Shown here: positions 5,867 to 5,969 of the stretch, in pieces | Layout of the letters: every line of letters starts with the position of its first letter | Numbering within the stretch: the first letter of the stretch is position 1 | Assembly: GCA_902773215.1 (NCBI GenBank) | Contig: CACYDQ010000411.1 | Coordinates: 1-5,969, forward strand | DNA from: an uncultured Spirochaetaceae bacterium | Lineage (GTDB): Bacteria > Spirochaetota > Spirochaetia > Treponematales > Treponemataceae | DNA: 5,969 bases | Direction of reading: 5' to 3' | Made by a program: the position numbers and the translations under genes | The notes under the pieces: model-generated | Seen by the model: only the letters and a program-made list of their open reading frames with translations | Told to the model about the DNA's origin: nothing | Database searches by the model: none

Positions 5867-5969
5867 CTACTTGGACAACAGCGAGTTCATCGCCTTGACG
5901 AAGTCCGCCGGGTCCTTGAGCTCCGCGCCGGAAATCAGCAGGGCCTGGTCCAGCAGGACCTCGCTCACC
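5867..5969 (-). CDS. htpG: Chaperone HtpG (Hsp90), C-terminal end only
   Basis: The last 33 codons and the TAG stop are visible; the rest lies beyond the right edge. The translation contains LLDQALLISGAELKDP followed by ADFVKAMNSLLSK. This fits the C-terminal dimerisation domain of bacterial HtpG, where E. coli has LLDQALLAERGTLEDP and a final RRMNQLL. HtpG is a cytosolic ATP-dependent chaperone; its ATPase and middle domains are outside the window. The gene is oriented like the LuxR operon but separated from it by 367 nt with a hairpin and a new promoter, so it is probably a separate transcription unit. The identification rests on a short but distinctive tail. Confidence 0.9.
   Translation of the reverse strand, partial: VSEVLLDQALLISGAELKDPADFVKAMNSLLSK

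Overview
The window holds five genes, all on the minus strand, so transcription runs from high to low coordinates. The DNA is GC-rich (roughly high fifties to 60 % by eye, not counted), with short A/T-rich stretches at the gene borders and in the one clear promoter. A spirochaete of the Treponema type (rumen, termite-gut or other host-associated) is my best guess. The reasons are MalT-like LuxR regulators with RPxxLNG, DFCMLDLYRYM and ADEG signatures of a kind I associate from memory with Treponema genomes, the spirochaete-like chemoreceptor tip, and AUA codons despite the GC content. This is inference, not proof.

Layout in transcription order. (1) 5969-5867: the last 33 codons of htpG (Hsp90), whose 5' part is outside the window. 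(2) 5866-5500: an intergenic region with a GC hairpin next to htpG, a second pair of overlapping hairpins, an A/T-rich stretch, a good sigma70-type promoter (GTGACA-17-TACAAT), and a predicted leader of about 126 nt that can fold into several hairpins. (3) 5499-4039 and 3993-2572: two tandem paralogous LuxR-type regulators. Each looks like the helical (TPR) and DNA-binding half of a MalT/LAL regulator without the N-terminal STAND ATPase. (4) 2541-454: a full-length transmembrane chemoreceptor with a double-Cache sensor. (5) 423 to the left edge: the N-terminal 141 residues of an exported beta-rich protein.

The gaps between genes 3a, 3b, 4 and 5 are only 45, 30 and 30 nt, and the only convincing promoter lies ahead of the first regulator. 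The four genes therefore probably form one operon: two small-molecule-type regulators, a chemoreceptor and an exported, possibly glycan-binding protein. A nutrient-sensing and chemotaxis locus is a reasonable inference, but the signal is unknown.

The most interesting non-coding signals are two RNA-level structures. One is the folded leader of the operon, where alternative pairings reach the ribosome-binding site. The other is an A/U-rich 12-bp hairpin that encloses the start codon of the exported-protein gene and competes with a second hairpin just inside the gene, at a start with no visible Shine-Dalgarno sequence. No tRNA, rRNA, insertion sequence or CRISPR array was seen.
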